A stretch of 43,416 nt of DNA from an uncultured Ruminococcus sp. GTDB taxonomy: Bacteria > Bacillota > Clostridia > Oscillospirales > Ruminococcaceae. The stretch is from contig NZ_CAMKRR010000017.1 in NCBI RefSeq assembly GCF_946415235.1, positions 1-43,416 on the forward strand, read 5' to 3'. Under the pieces are notes generated by a model. The model worked only from the letters and a program-made list of their open reading frames with translations, was not told where the DNA came from and made no database searches. Positions 8,760 to 18,279 of this stretch are shown here, piece by piece; the stretch's first letter is position 1; the number at the start of each line of letters is the position of its first letter. Both the position numbers and the translations under genes were made by a program.

Positions 8760-9308
8760 ATGAAATTCAGCAGCACCGAAGAATGGAAAAGCAAAATCAA
8801 ACGCATTATCATCTCAGAGGAGGAGATACGGGCAGAAATAAAAAAAGCAGGAGAATATATAAATTCCCTGTACGACGGCTCTCCAATACTCCTTGTAAGC
8901 ATACTCAAGGGCGCTTTCGTGTTTATGGCAGACCTCTGCCGTGAGGTCACCGTTCCCTGCGAAATAGCCTTCATGGCTGCAAAAAGCTACTTTGAGGGCA
9001 CCCAGTCCTCGGGACACGTTGAGATAACAATGGACCTCAAACACGATATCAGCAATTACCACGTGGTCATAATCGAGGACATAATCGACACGGGACGTAC
9101 TCTCAATGAGATAAAAAAGATACTCGGAGTAAGAGGACCTCTGTCACTGAATATAATAACTCTTCTCGACAAGCCCGACCGCCGCGTTGTGGAGCTGAAA
9201 GCAGACTACTCGCTTTTCACTATCCCCGACTATTTCGTTATCGGCTACGGTCTCGACTACGGCGAGTTCTACAGAAATCTGCCGTACATAGCAGAATTTG
9301 CGGAATGA
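8760..9308 (+). CDS. hpt: Hypoxanthine phosphoribosyltransferase
   Basis: A 182-residue type I phosphoribosyltransferase that converts hypoxanthine (and usually guanine) plus PRPP to the nucleotide in purine salvage. The PRPP-binding loop VVIIEDIIDTGRTL, the early LLVSILKGAFVFMADL segment and the C-terminal DYFVIGYGLDYGE are typical of Hpt. The start is ATG 8760, with GGAGGAG at 8749-8755; a longer frame from 8685 would run through the promoter. The stop codon overlaps the ribosome binding site of the next gene, a purine permease, so translation is probably coupled and the two form an uptake/salvage operon. Confidence 0.95.
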   Translation: MKFSSTEEWKSKIKRIIISEEEIRAEIKKAGEYINSLYDGSPILLVSILKGAFVFMADLCREVTVPCEIAFMAAKSYFEGTQSSGHVEITMDLKHDISNYHVVIIEDIIDTGRTLNEIKKILGVRGPLSLNIITLLDKPDRRVVELKADYSLFTIPDYFVIGYGLDYGEFYRNLPYIAEFAE

Positions 9309-9318
9309 GGTTACGGAT

Positions 9319-10680
9319 ATGCTGGAAAAGATGTTCAAGCTCAAGGAACGCGGCACTAATGTAAAGACTGAAATTGCCGCAGGTATAACGACTTTTATGA
9401 CAATGGCGTATATCCTCGCCGTAAACCCGAATATTCTCTCCGCAACAGGCATGGACAGCACGGCAGTGCTCCTTGCGACCTGTCTTGCTTCCTTCATAGG
9501 AACGGTTTGCATGGCTTTCATGGCAAATCTGCCCTTTGCACTTTCGGCAGGAATGGGACTTAACGCCTATATGGCGTACACAGTCTGCGGAAATCTCGGC
9601 TATCCGTGGCAGGTAGCCCTCCTTGCGGTCTTCATTGAGGGTATAATATTCATCATCCTCTCGCTCACAAAGGTCAGGGAGGCTATCTTCGACGCTATAC
9701 CGCTCCCCCTGAAACGGGCTGTCTCCGTGGGAATAGGTCTGTTCATCGCCTTTATCGGACTTCAGAACGCAGGACTTGCCGTTGACTCGGCAACTCTCGT
9801 ACAGCTCACGGACTTCCGCGAGAACTTCAGTACCACAGGCATATGCGCTCTGCTGGCACTCATAGGACTTCTCCTCATGTCGGTGCTCTACATAAAGAAG
9901 GTCAGGGGCGCGATACTCATCGGCATCGTCGCAACTTGGATACTCGGCATAATATGCGAGCTCACGGGACTTTACGTACCCAATGCGGAAGAGGGCGTAT
10001 ACACGCTTATCCCCTCGTTCCATATGACGGACTTCTCAAAGCTGGGAGATACTTTTGGTCAGTGCTTCAATATCGACTTTGACGCTGTGGGGGTATTCAA
10101 CTTCATCGTAGTGATATTCTCGTTCCTTTTCGTTGACCTCTTTGATACTCTCGGAACTCTTATCGGCGTGAGCACAAAGGCGGGGCTCCTCGACAAGGAG
10201 GGAAAGCTACCTGCCATAAGACCCGCTCTCATGGCTGACGCTGTAGCCACAACAGCAGGCGCTGTGCTCGGAACTTCCACCACAACTACATTCGTGGAGT
10301 CCTCGGCAGGAGTTGCAGCAGGCGGAAGAACAGGTCTCACAGCTCTCACAACAGCTGTGCTTTTCCTGCTTTCCATGTTCCTTGCACCGATATTCATAGC
10401 AATACCCTCATTTGCAACAGCTCCCGCGCTGATACTCGTAGGCTTCCTGATGTTCTGCACGGTTTCGGAGATAAAGGTAGACGACAAGAACTACGCTTCG
10501 GCGATACCCGCATATCTCTGCGTTATCGCAATGCCGCTGTTCTACAGCATTTCCGAGGGAATCGCTATCGGCGTTATCTCTTTCGTTGTTATAAACCTTG
10601 TCTGCGGCAAGCGCAAGGAGATAAATCCTATCATGTACATACTTGCGGTATTGTTCGTACTCAAATACTTTTTCCTGTAA
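9319..10680 (+). CDS. Purine permease, AzgA/PbuG-like NCS2 family
   Basis: A 453-residue transporter with about 12-14 membrane segments. The N-terminal RGTNVKTEIAAGITTFMTMAYI, NPNILSATGM and ALSAGMGLNAYMAY stretches and the FVESSAGVAAGGRTGLTA motif are characteristic of the AzgA/PbuG branch of the NCS2 family, which takes up adenine, guanine or hypoxanthine by cation symport. The start is ATG 9319 with TGAGG eight bases upstream; this site overlaps the hpt stop. Exact substrate cannot be read from the sequence, but the operon with hpt suggests hypoxanthine/guanine. Confidence 0.92.
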   Translation: MLEKMFKLKERGTNVKTEIAAGITTFMTMAYILAVNPNILSATGMDSTAVLLATCLASFIGTVCMAFMANLPFALSAGMGLNAYMAYTVCGNLGYPWQVALLAVFIEGIIFIILSLTKVREAIFDAIPLPLKRAVSVGIGLFIAFIGLQNAGLAVDSATLVQLTDFRENFSTTGICALLALIGLLLMSVLYIKKVRGAILIGIVATWILGIICELTGLYVPNAEEGVYTLIPSFHMTDFSKLGDTFGQCFNIDFDAVGVFNFIVVIFSFLFVDLFDTLGTLIGVSTKAGLLDKEGKLPAIRPALMADAVATTAGAVLGTSTTTTFVESSAGVAAGGRTGLTALTTAVLFLLSMFLAPIFIAIPSFATAPALILVGFLMFCTVSEIKVDDKNYASAIPAYLCVIAMPLFYSISEGIAIGVISFVVINLVCGKRKEINPIMYILAVLFVLKYFFL

Positions 10681-10700
10681 ATCAAAATTTATATTTGTAT

Positions 10701-10719
10701 GGGCGGATATTATCCGCCC
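10701..10719 (+). repeat. Short palindromic element, GGGC...GCCC family
   Basis: GGGCGGATA-T-TATCCGCCC, a perfect 9-bp inverted repeat 20 nt after the permease stop. The stem is almost the same as at 29856-29875. It may also serve as the 3' end of the purine operon, though no T run follows. Confidence 0.65.
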
Positions 10720-10740
10720 GAAATTACACTTGCGCTTTGT

Positions 10741-10827
10741 AGGGGACGGCGCGGCTAACGGCTGCACGTACCCTCTGTCAGCTTTGCTGACATCTCCCTG
10801 CACAGCAGGGAGTCACTCGACGTCCCA
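10741..10827 (+). repeat. 87-bp dispersed repeat, copy A
   Basis: By eye this stretch is identical over 87 bases to the reverse complement of 32095-32181. It contains two tight hairpins, TGTCAGC-TTT-GCTGACA and CTCCCTGC-ACA-GCAGGGAG, and no coding signal. Copy A lies downstream of the purine permease gene; copy B lies just upstream of the metB-like start. Confidence 0.85.
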
Positions 10828-10831
10828 TTAT

Positions 10832-11010
10832 AGGGACGCCCTCACTTGCAGGGCGTCCCTCTTCCGAAAACAATTCACTGGATTGTTTTCGGAATTCACC
10901 CTTGCGGAGCGCCTGTCGGATACGGGGCGCTGCCCCGAGCCCCGCAAGGGCTGTCAGCCCTTGACCTGACCAAAGGGTTGTGAACCCTTTGGAATCCCTT
11001 CCTTTTGGGT
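10832..11010 (+). repeat. Array of strong hairpins between convergent genes
   Basis: Successive perfect inverted repeats: AGGGACGCCCT/AGGGCGTCCCT (10832-10860), TTCCGAAAACAAT with its complement (10862-10894), GGGCTGTCAGCCC (10948-10960) and CAAAGGGTT-GTG-AACCCTTTG (about 10973-10993). The stretch lies between the ends of the permease and aroC genes and has no coding signal. It probably contains repeat elements together with the aroC terminator. Confidence 0.65.
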
Positions 11011-11062
11011 TGGCGTAATCAATGCGTAAATTTTGATTTACGAAAGCTTTACTCCGATATTG

Positions 11063-12154
11063 TCAGGCTTTCAGCCAGTCTGTGCCGAAGCGCATTGCGA
11101 GCTGGTCGCAGAGCACAAGTGCGGTAATGCTGTCAGCAACGACTCTTGCACGGTGAACTATGGCAGGATCGTGGCGTCCCTGTATTTGCAGGGTAGTATT
11201 CTCAAGAGTGTTCAGATCAACAGTCTGCTGCTCCTTGTAGATCGAAGGAGTGGGCTTAACGGCTGTTCTGAACAGTATCGGCATTCCTGTGGTGATACCG
11301 CCGATTATGCCGCCGTTGTTATTGGTATCGGCTGTTACGCCGCTGTTTCCGCTGCGGAAGCAGTCGTTGCACTGACTTCCGAGCATATCTGCTGCTGCGA
11401 AGCCTGCGCCGAATTCCACGCCCTTTACGGCAGGTATGCTGAAAAGCGCATGAGCAAGGATACTTTCGAGAGTATCGAACCACGGCTCGCCGACGCCTGC
11501 GGGAACTCCCGTAACTACGGTCTCGAGCCTGCCGCCGACGCTGTCACCGTCCTGCTTTGCAGCTGTTATGGCAGCCTGCATCTCCTCAGCTTTATTGTCG
11601 TCGAGAACAGCGAATTCCATACTGTTGAGCCTGTCGATATCGGCGCTGATATCACCGAATGTGCGGTCATATACTCCGCCGCAGGAGAGTATATGCGTGC
11701 CTATCTTTATGCCCCTGCCGCGCAGAGCGCTTATGGCCACAGCTCCCGCTGCAACTATTCCTGCGGTGATCCTGCCCGAGAAGTGTCCGCCGCCGCGGAA
11801 ATCCTGAAAGCCGTGATACTTCATCTGTGCGGAAAAGTCTGCGTGTCCCGGACGGGCTTTGTACGCAAGCTCGCCGTAATCCTTGCTTCTTGTGTCCTGA
11901 TTTTCTATAATAAATGTCATGGGAGTACCTGTGGTCTTTCCGTTGAACAGGCCGCTTACTATTTTGACGCTGTCGGCTTCGCGGCGAGCTGTGGATAGAG
12001 CTCCCACAGACTGTCTGAGCTTCATCTGATATGCGATGAACTCCTCATCAACGGGTATGCCGGGAGCGATCCCGTCGAGGACAGCTCCTATGGCTGTGCC
12101 GTGGCTCTCTCCGAAGATCGTAACGGAAACGCTTGAACCGAAGGTGTTTTTCAT
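11063..12154 (-). CDS. aroC: Chorismate synthase
   Basis: A 363-residue enzyme forming chorismate from 5-enolpyruvylshikimate-3-phosphate with reduced FMN, the last shared step of aromatic amino-acid synthesis. Recognisable family blocks are GESHGTAIGAVLDGIAPG at the N-terminus, TGTPMTFIIENQDTRSKDY, the ARPGHADF segment, FRGGGHFSGR and the C-terminal GRHDPAIVHRA. Length is normal. TAGGAG precedes the ATG at a good distance. The gene stands alone on the minus strand, divergent from glgB. Confidence 0.96.
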   Translation of the reverse strand: MKNTFGSSVSVTIFGESHGTAIGAVLDGIAPGIPVDEEFIAYQMKLRQSVGALSTARREADSVKIVSGLFNGKTTGTPMTFIIENQDTRSKDYGELAYKARPGHADFSAQMKYHGFQDFRGGGHFSGRITAGIVAAGAVAISALRGRGIKIGTHILSCGGVYDRTFGDISADIDRLNSMEFAVLDDNKAEEMQAAITAAKQDGDSVGGRLETVVTGVPAGVGEPWFDTLESILAHALFSIPAVKGVEFGAGFAAADMLGSQCNDCFRSGNSGVTADTNNNGGIIGGITTGMPILFRTAVKPTPSIYKEQQTVDLNTLENTTLQIQGRHDPAIVHRARVVADSITALVLCDQLAMRFGTDWLKA

Positions 12155-12206
12155 GATCTCATCTCCTAAAAACGTGTGAGCTCCTGCATATTCGGGAGCT
12201 AAATAA

Positions 12207-12236
12207 ATTATAACACTGCGGCGGGTATTATGTCAA
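12207..12236 (-). promoter_or_regulatory. Promoter of aroC
   Basis: On the minus strand, TTGACA (12236-12231), 18-bp spacer, TATAAT (12212-12207). The transcript would begin close to a small hairpin, AGCTCC...GGAGCT (12179-12200), at the extreme 5' end. Confidence 0.78.
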
Positions 12237-12328
12237 CATAATGATTTAACGATTTGCAGATGAAAAGTGATAAAGTAAATGGTTATTTTGTATAGGTCGG
12301 AAGTATGCTTTTTGTTCATATTAATTGA

Positions 12329-12357
12329 TTGACTTGCATGGTATATCGTGATATAAT
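12329..12357 (+). promoter_or_regulatory. Promoter of glgB
   Basis: TTGACT (12329-12334), 17-bp spacer, TATAAT (12352-12357), 24 nt before the glgB ATG. Confidence 0.78.
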
Positions 12358-12380
12358 CAGAAAAAAGGCGAGGTGAGGGT

Positions 12381-14174
12381 ATGGACATAATGAAGTTTTA
12401 CAGGGGTGAGGAGTTTGAGATATATGATTATCTCGGAGCTCATTTATGCGAAAACGGAACGGTGTTCCGCACGTATGCTCCCGATGCCGAGAAGGTCTCG
12501 ATAATAGGGGATTTTAGCAGCTGGGAGGAGCTCCCCATGGAAAGGACAGGGGACGGAAGGTTCTATGAGCTCACAGTCAGCGGCGCAGAAGAGGGTATGC
12601 GCTACAAGTATCGTATTTACGAAAAAAGAGGCGGATTCACCGACCACTGCGACCCCTGCGGCTTCGGCATGGAGTTGCGCCCGGGGACCTGTTCTGTGAT
12701 AAGAAGCATAGGCGGCTACAGCTTTTCCGACGGTGAATGGATGGAAAAGCGCACGGACTGCCGCGATAAGCCCATGAATATATACGAAGTACACCTCGGC
12801 TCGTGGAAAAGGCGTTCCGATGATGGGGAGAGCTGGTACAGCTATTCGGAAATAGCGGACGAGCTCATAGACTATGTCTGTGAATTCGGCTATAATTATA
12901 TTGAGTTCCTGCCCCTCGGAGAGCATCCCTGCGACGAGTCATGGGGCTATCAGAGCACGGGATTTTTTGCTCCGACCTCGCGCTACGGAACTCCCGAGGA
13001 GCTCATGGAGCTTGTGGACAAGTGCCACAAACGGGGGATAGGTGTGATAGTTGATTTTGTTCCCGTGCATTTCGCAGTGGACCATTACGCGCTTACCGAG
13101 TACGACGGAACAAAGCTTTTTGAGTACCCCAGTGATGATATCGGCTATAACGAGTGGGGAAGCCGCAACTTCAATCATTCCAAGGGCGAGGTGCGGTCGT
13201 TTATACAGTCCGCCGCAAATTACTGGCTAAGCGTGTACCACTTCGACGGCATACGCATGGACGCTATCCGCAATATGATCTACTGGAACGGCGATGAGAG
13301 CCGCGGCGAGAACAGAAATGCCATAGACTTCCTGAAAACTATGAATCAGGGACTGAAATCCCGTCACCCTTCGGCTTTTATCGCGGCTGAGGACTCATCT
13401 TCCTATCCGCTGGTCACTGCGTCGGTATCGGACGGCGGCCTCGGCTTTGACTACAAGTGGGACCTCGGCTGGATGCACGATACTCTCGATTATTTCAGGA
13501 GTGCTCCCATGTACCGTTCCCGCGACTACCATAAGCTAACCTTTTCAATGCTGTATTTCCATAATGAGAGGTTCATACTTCCGTTTTCCCATGACGAGGT
13601 CGTTCACGGAAAGGCGACCATAGCTCAGAAAATGAACGGGCAGTACGACGATAAGTTCCCGCAGGCAAGGGCTTTGTATATGTATATGATGGTCCACCCC
13701 GGGAAAAAGCTCAATTTTATGGGCAGCGAGTTCGCACAGCTGCGGGAATGGGACGAAAAGCGCCAGCAGGACTGGGATATGCTGAAATATCCGCTCCATG
13801 ATTCCTTCCGTAGCTACATCAAGGCCCTGAACCGCATTTATCTGACGTACAATGCGCTTCATTACGACTACGATCCAACCAATTTTATGTGGGAGGACTG
13901 CAACTGCATAGAGCGCTGTATCTATGCGATACGTAGAAAGTCTGCCGACGGAGACATACTTGCCGTGTTCAACTTCTCCGACTGGTTCCAGTTCGGCTAT
14001 TCCCTTGAGATAGGAAAAGATCTGTCCGTGAAGGTGCTTCTTGATTCGGACGATCAGCTTTACAGCGGCTCTACTGCCGACGGAGGCACGAAGTTCACTT
14101 ACTCGGGCGGGATGATGGATATTGATATGCCGCCCTTCAGCGGCAGGATGTTCCTGATAAGAAACAAAACATGA
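12381..14174 (+). CDS. glgB: 1,4-alpha-glucan branching enzyme
   Basis: A 597-residue GH13 enzyme that makes alpha-1,6 branches in glycogen. An N-terminal CBM48/early-set domain (about 20-115; TVFRTYAPDAEKVSIIGDFSSW) precedes the catalytic barrel. Catalytic motifs: VDFVPVHF (region I), GIRMDAIRNMI with the nucleophile Asp, AAEDSS with the acid/base Glu, and FSHDEVVHGK (region IV). It is shorter than the roughly 630-730 residues of many GlgB proteins because it lacks the extra N-terminal module. AGGTGAGG at 12371-12378 is very close to the ATG. No other glycogen gene is adjacent, so it is monocistronic here. Confidence 0.95.
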   Translation: MDIMKFYRGEEFEIYDYLGAHLCENGTVFRTYAPDAEKVSIIGDFSSWEELPMERTGDGRFYELTVSGAEEGMRYKYRIYEKRGGFTDHCDPCGFGMELRPGTCSVIRSIGGYSFSDGEWMEKRTDCRDKPMNIYEVHLGSWKRRSDDGESWYSYSEIADELIDYVCEFGYNYIEFLPLGEHPCDESWGYQSTGFFAPTSRYGTPEELMELVDKCHKRGIGVIVDFVPVHFAVDHYALTEYDGTKLFEYPSDDIGYNEWGSRNFNHSKGEVRSFIQSAANYWLSVYHFDGIRMDAIRNMIYWNGDESRGENRNAIDFLKTMNQGLKSRHPSAFIAAEDSSSYPLVTASVSDGGLGFDYKWDLGWMHDTLDYFRSAPMYRSRDYHKLTFSMLYFHNERFILPFSHDEVVHGKATIAQKMNGQYDDKFPQARALYMYMMVHPGKKLNFMGSEFAQLREWDEKRQQDWDMLKYPLHDSFRSYIKALNRIYLTYNALHYDYDPTNFMWEDCNCIERCIYAIRRKSADGDILAVFNFSDWFQFGYSLEIGKDLSVKVLLDSDDQLYSGSTADGGTKFTYSGGMMDIDMPPFSGRMFLIRNKT

Positions 14175-14181
14175 CAAAAAG

Positions 14182-14215
14182 GGGAGTGATGAACCGGGGC
14201 TATCACTCCCTTTGT
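14182..14215 (+). terminator. Terminator after glgB
   Basis: Stem GGGAGTGAT/ATCACTCCC (9 bp, 11-nt loop) followed by TTTGTT, directly after the stop codon. Confidence 0.82.
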
Positions 14216-14329
14216 TATTGATAAAAGGCGGTATGTTTTTCGGCACAATAATTTTTTGTGTTGTTATCTATAACAAACAATCATGGAGCAGATATTTTTG
14301 TTAGTATATACAAATTATATTTTTATAAA

Positions 14330-14358
14330 TTGACATTTGCCGCAGCCGATGATATAAT
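14330..14358 (+). promoter_or_regulatory. Promoter of eno
   Basis: TTGACA (14330-14335), 17-bp spacer, TATAAT (14353-14358) with a TGA extended -10. Start near 14365, leaving a leader of about 140 nt. Confidence 0.88.
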
Positions 14359-14363
14359 TTTAA

Positions 14364-15805
<1,442 letters not shown>

Positions 15806-15833
15806 TCTTCATGAACCTTCCTTTCATAAAAAG

Positions 15834-15869
15834 CTCGCCTGCACTTTTGGGGTACAGGCGAGTTTTGTT
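15834..15869 (+). terminator. Terminator after eno
   Basis: CTCGCCTG/CAGGCGAG (8 bp, extended by A-T pairs at its base) with a 13-nt loop, followed by TTTTGTTTTG. Confidence 0.9.
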
Positions 15870-15922
15870 TTGCCGCGATCCTTAAGGTATCAGGATCGTC
15901 ACACATATACGATCATATTATC

Positions 15923-16684
15923 TTATGCAGCCGATTGTTCTTCTTCCTCGGCTGCTTCGGAAAGGTTTTCTTCAACGAAAAGACTTATACAGTCCTCTAT
16001 CATCTTTTCACCGCAGTTTGCAGGAATACCTGCTGCAAGCCAGTAGGCGTAAGCTCCTTTGCTGTACTCTGCAAGATCGTTCAGATCGCTGCCGTAACGG
16101 AATTCGGTGTGATAAGTTGTGGCGGGAGTATCAGGCATCATAAGAAAATACTTGAATTCTCCTGCATCATTATCTGTGGTCTCGTAGAGATATCCGTCCA
16201 TCATTCCGCCGAAGGAAAAGTCCTTAACGAACCTGTATTCATGCTCGAACAGCTTTTTGCCGCTGTCGTCGATCCCTGAGATATTGCTGCCGTTAAATAC
16301 GAACTGCTTTACGCCGTTGATAAAATAACAGTCAAACCTCATATCCTCAGCATTGGTGTAAGCATTTACCGCGTCCTCACCGTAAATAGTTGCAGTGCAG
16401 GAGCTTTTCAGCATTTCGGCAGCGCTTTCAGCCATGTCTTTGCCTACGAAAGCTTCGCATTTGTCAAGCCATATCTGATCGTATTTTTCATCACAGATGA
16501 CAGTAAACAATTCGTCGTATGTGCCCTTCAGACCTTCAAGAAGCTGTTCGGCAGGCGTGAGCTTCTCGGAAACAGCCGCAGACTCATTCGATTCATAATT
16601 TGGTGTGCTGCTTTTCTCTGAGCCGCAGGCACATAATGATAATGCCATTGCAACAGCGAATGAAAGAGTGAGTGTTTTTTTCAT
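15923..16684 (-). CDS. Lipoprotein with ZinT-like metal-binding domain
   Basis: A 253-residue predicted lipoprotein: signal peptide with lipobox LCAC, a Ser/Glu-rich spacer to about residue 40, then a domain with the layout of ZinT/YodA periplasmic zinc-binding proteins. The region KYFLMMPDTPATTYHTEFRY followed by LAEYSKGAYAYW lines up in order with the ZinT core, but only one of the metal-binding histidines is evident (YHTEF), so metal binding is uncertain. The tail is acidic (EEEEQSAA). A ZIP transporter and DtxR-type repressor lie upstream on the same strand, supporting a role in metal (zinc or manganese) capture. AAAGGAG precedes the ATG. The domain call is by eye only. Confidence 0.6.
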   Translation of the reverse strand: MKKTLTLSFAVAMALSLCACGSEKSSTPNYESNESAAVSEKLTPAEQLLEGLKGTYDELFTVICDEKYDQIWLDKCEAFVGKDMAESAAEMLKSSCTATIYGEDAVNAYTNAEDMRFDCYFINGVKQFVFNGSNISGIDDSGKKLFEHEYRFVKDFSFGGMMDGYLYETTDNDAGEFKYFLMMPDTPATTYHTEFRYGSDLNDLAEYSKGAYAYWLAAGIPANCGEKMIEDCISLFVEENLSEAAEEEEQSAA

Positions 16685-16700
16685 TATAAAATTCTCCTTT

Positions 16701-16716
16701 GTTATATAAAGCTAAC
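16701..16716 (-). promoter_or_regulatory. Candidate metalloregulator operator (zinT-like gene)
   Basis: GTTATATAAAGCTAAC, an inverted repeat of the form GTTA-N8-TAAC, 17 bp upstream of the start codon. It matches the 18232 site at 13 of 16 positions when the complementary strands are compared. Confidence 0.5.
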
Positions 16717-16776
16717 ATATATTGAAAATAATAGCAAGGAAATTATTAATACTCCTTGCCGTATATGCCGTAGAAT

Positions 16777-16805
16777 ATGATAACACATCAGATCTCCGCT
16801 GTCAA
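16777..16805 (-). promoter_or_regulatory. Promoter of the ZinT-like lipoprotein gene
   Basis: On the minus strand, TTGACA (16805-16800), 17-bp spacer, TATCAT (16782-16777). The same boxes and spacing are found at the repressor gene (18251-18279). A GCAAGGA/TCCTTGC hairpin (16734-16759) lies in the leader. Confidence 0.65.
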
Positions 16806-16938
16806 TAAGCAGAAAGCAATTTTGTTATTATATACAAACATTGTTGATGCCTGAAAAATATTTTGTGCCTTTAAAGCTTCAGTATTTAGGAATTTTTGTG
16901 CAGTAACGGTTTATCTGCTCTTTATTATTTATCACTTT

Positions 16939-17721
16939 CTATCCAAGGGCAACATCGAGTATCATCATCAGCGTAAATCCCACTGAAAACATGATAACAC
17001 CGATATTTGAATGTACTCCCTCCGACATCTCGGGTATCAGCTCCTCTACGACCACATAGATCATAGCACCTGCGGCAAAGCTCAGCAAATACGGCATTGC
17101 AGGCAGGAACAGTCCTGCAAACAGTATCGTAAGCGCTGCGCCTATGGGCTCGACTATCCCTGAAAGAACTCCGTCCGCAAAAGCTTTGCTCTTGCTTTTT
17201 CCTTCTGCGTGGAGCGGCATGGATATTATTGCTCCCTCGGGGAAATTCTGTATCGCTATTCCGAGCGCCAGTGCAAAGGCTCCGCCTGCGGTCATATCAG
17301 ATGAGCCCGACATGAAGCCCGCATAAACGATGCCTACTGCCATACCCTCGGGGATATTGTGAAGTGTTACCGCAAGCACCATCATGGTCGTTTTCGCCAG
17401 CCTTGACGGAACGCCTTCCGCCTTTTCGGCATTCATATGCAGATGAGGTATGACACTGTCCAGCAGAAGAAGAAAAAGTATACCGAGCCAGAAGCCTGCA
17501 ACCGCAGGCAGAAAAGCGAGTTTTCCCATGCTATCCGACATATCCATGGCAGGAATGATAAGGCCCCATATGGAGGCAGCGGTCATAACGCCTGCTGCGA
17601 AGCCGGTCAATGCGCGTTGTAGCTGTTTGCTCAGGCTGTGCTTCATAAAGAAAACACATCCCGAACCTGATGCCGTGCCAAGAAAAGGAATAAGGAGTCC
17701 GGTTAAGATTTCTTTTTTCAT
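16939..17721 (-). CDS. ZIP-family metal transporter
   Basis: A 260-residue membrane protein of the ZIP (ZupT/GufA-like) family, importing Zn2+ or other divalent metals. About eight membrane segments are visible. The two metal-binding helices carry HNIPEGMAVG (near residue 124) and NFPEGAIIS (near 165). A short His-containing loop (HLHMNAEK) lies before them. The start is ATG 17721 with GGAG six bases upstream; an in-frame TTG at 17733 overlaps that site. The gene lies 59 nt after the DtxR-family gene on the same strand and is likely cotranscribed or coregulated with it. Confidence 0.9.
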   Translation of the reverse strand: MKKEILTGLLIPFLGTASGSGCVFFMKHSLSKQLQRALTGFAAGVMTAASIWGLIIPAMDMSDSMGKLAFLPAVAGFWLGILFLLLLDSVIPHLHMNAEKAEGVPSRLAKTTMMVLAVTLHNIPEGMAVGIVYAGFMSGSSDMTAGGAFALALGIAIQNFPEGAIISMPLHAEGKSKSKAFADGVLSGIVEPIGAALTILFAGLFLPAMPYLLSFAAGAMIYVVVEELIPEMSEGVHSNIGVIMFSVGFTLMMILDVALG

Positions 17722-17736
17722 AATACGCTCCAATTG

Positions 17737-17752
17737 GTTAGTAGTCGCAAAC
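17737..17752 (-). promoter_or_regulatory. Candidate metalloregulator operator (ZIP gene)
   Basis: On the minus strand, GTTTGCGACTACTAAC, i.e. GTTT-N8-TAAC, about 15 bp upstream of the ZIP start. It is the weakest of three similar sites (others at 16701 and 18232). Confidence 0.4.
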
Positions 17753-17780
17753 TATATCTAAAAAAATAAGATCGCAGATA

Positions 17781-18212
17781 CTATTGACTTTTGCTGCTGC
17801 ACTTGCCGGTGTTGTTTGCGGTTTGTGCCGTGCTTTCCGAATGTTCGAGAAAGAAATAGAACAGGTCACGGAGTACGTGAAATGATTCATCACACATACA
17901 ATGCTCCATTTTGCAGGCATCTTTTTTTGCGTCTGCCTCGTTGACTCCCATTTGCACAAGCATTGAGAACAGGAAATGATAGCGGCTTTTTATCTTGCTT
18001 GCGGTCTCCATTCCTTTTTTAGTGAGGAACAGACCATTGCTGTCAGTGAAAATAATGAATCCCTTTTTTTCAAGCTCATGTATGGCAACGCTTACAGTGG
18101 GCTTTGAAACATTTAACGCTTCGGCAACGTCAATGCTTCTTGCAGTACCGCAGATCTCCTGTATATTCAGGATAGTTCTGAGATAGTTTTCGGTTTTTTC
18201 CTTTCCGAGCAT
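17781..18212 (-). CDS. DtxR/MntR-family metal-dependent repressor
   Basis: A 143-residue regulator. The N-terminal winged helix (residues 8-65) reads YLRTILNIQE, then ARSIDVAEALNVSKPTVSVA with the recognition helix, then LEKKGFIIF. The following helical region (about 70-125) includes KKDACKMEHCMCDESFHVL, which supplies Glu, His and Cys residues of the DtxR metal site and dimer interface. There is no SH3 domain, as in MntR. It probably represses metal-uptake genes when metal-loaded; the adjacent ZIP transporter and ZinT-like lipoprotein are obvious targets. The start overlaps no other gene; the ribosome binding site (AAAAGGATG) is adequate. Confidence 0.9.
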   Translation of the reverse strand: MLGKEKTENYLRTILNIQEICGTARSIDVAEALNVSKPTVSVAIHELEKKGFIIFTDSNGLFLTKKGMETASKIKSRYHFLFSMLVQMGVNEADAKKDACKMEHCMCDESFHVLRDLFYFFLEHSESTAQTANNTGKCSSKSQ

Positions 18213-18231
18213 TCAAGCACATCCTTTTTAA

Positions 18232-18279
18232 GTTAGTCTTGTATAACATTATGATATCATAAACAGCAGGATTTGTCAA
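18232..18279 (-). promoter_or_regulatory. Promoter and operator of the DtxR-family gene
   Basis: On the minus strand, TTGACA (18279-18274), 17-bp spacer, TATCAT (18256-18251). Immediately downstream, over the expected start site, is the inverted repeat GTTATACAAGACTAAC (18247-18232). Its position suggests autoregulation. Confidence 0.65.

Noticed and set aside
11033-11998. Long plus-strand frame of 321 codons opposite aroC
   Set aside because: It mirrors the chorismate synthase gene and has no ribosome binding site or recognisable motif.
11033-11998. Overlapping antisense gene pairs along most of the window
   Set aside because: Many long opposite-strand frames arise from codon bias; none has start signals or family features.
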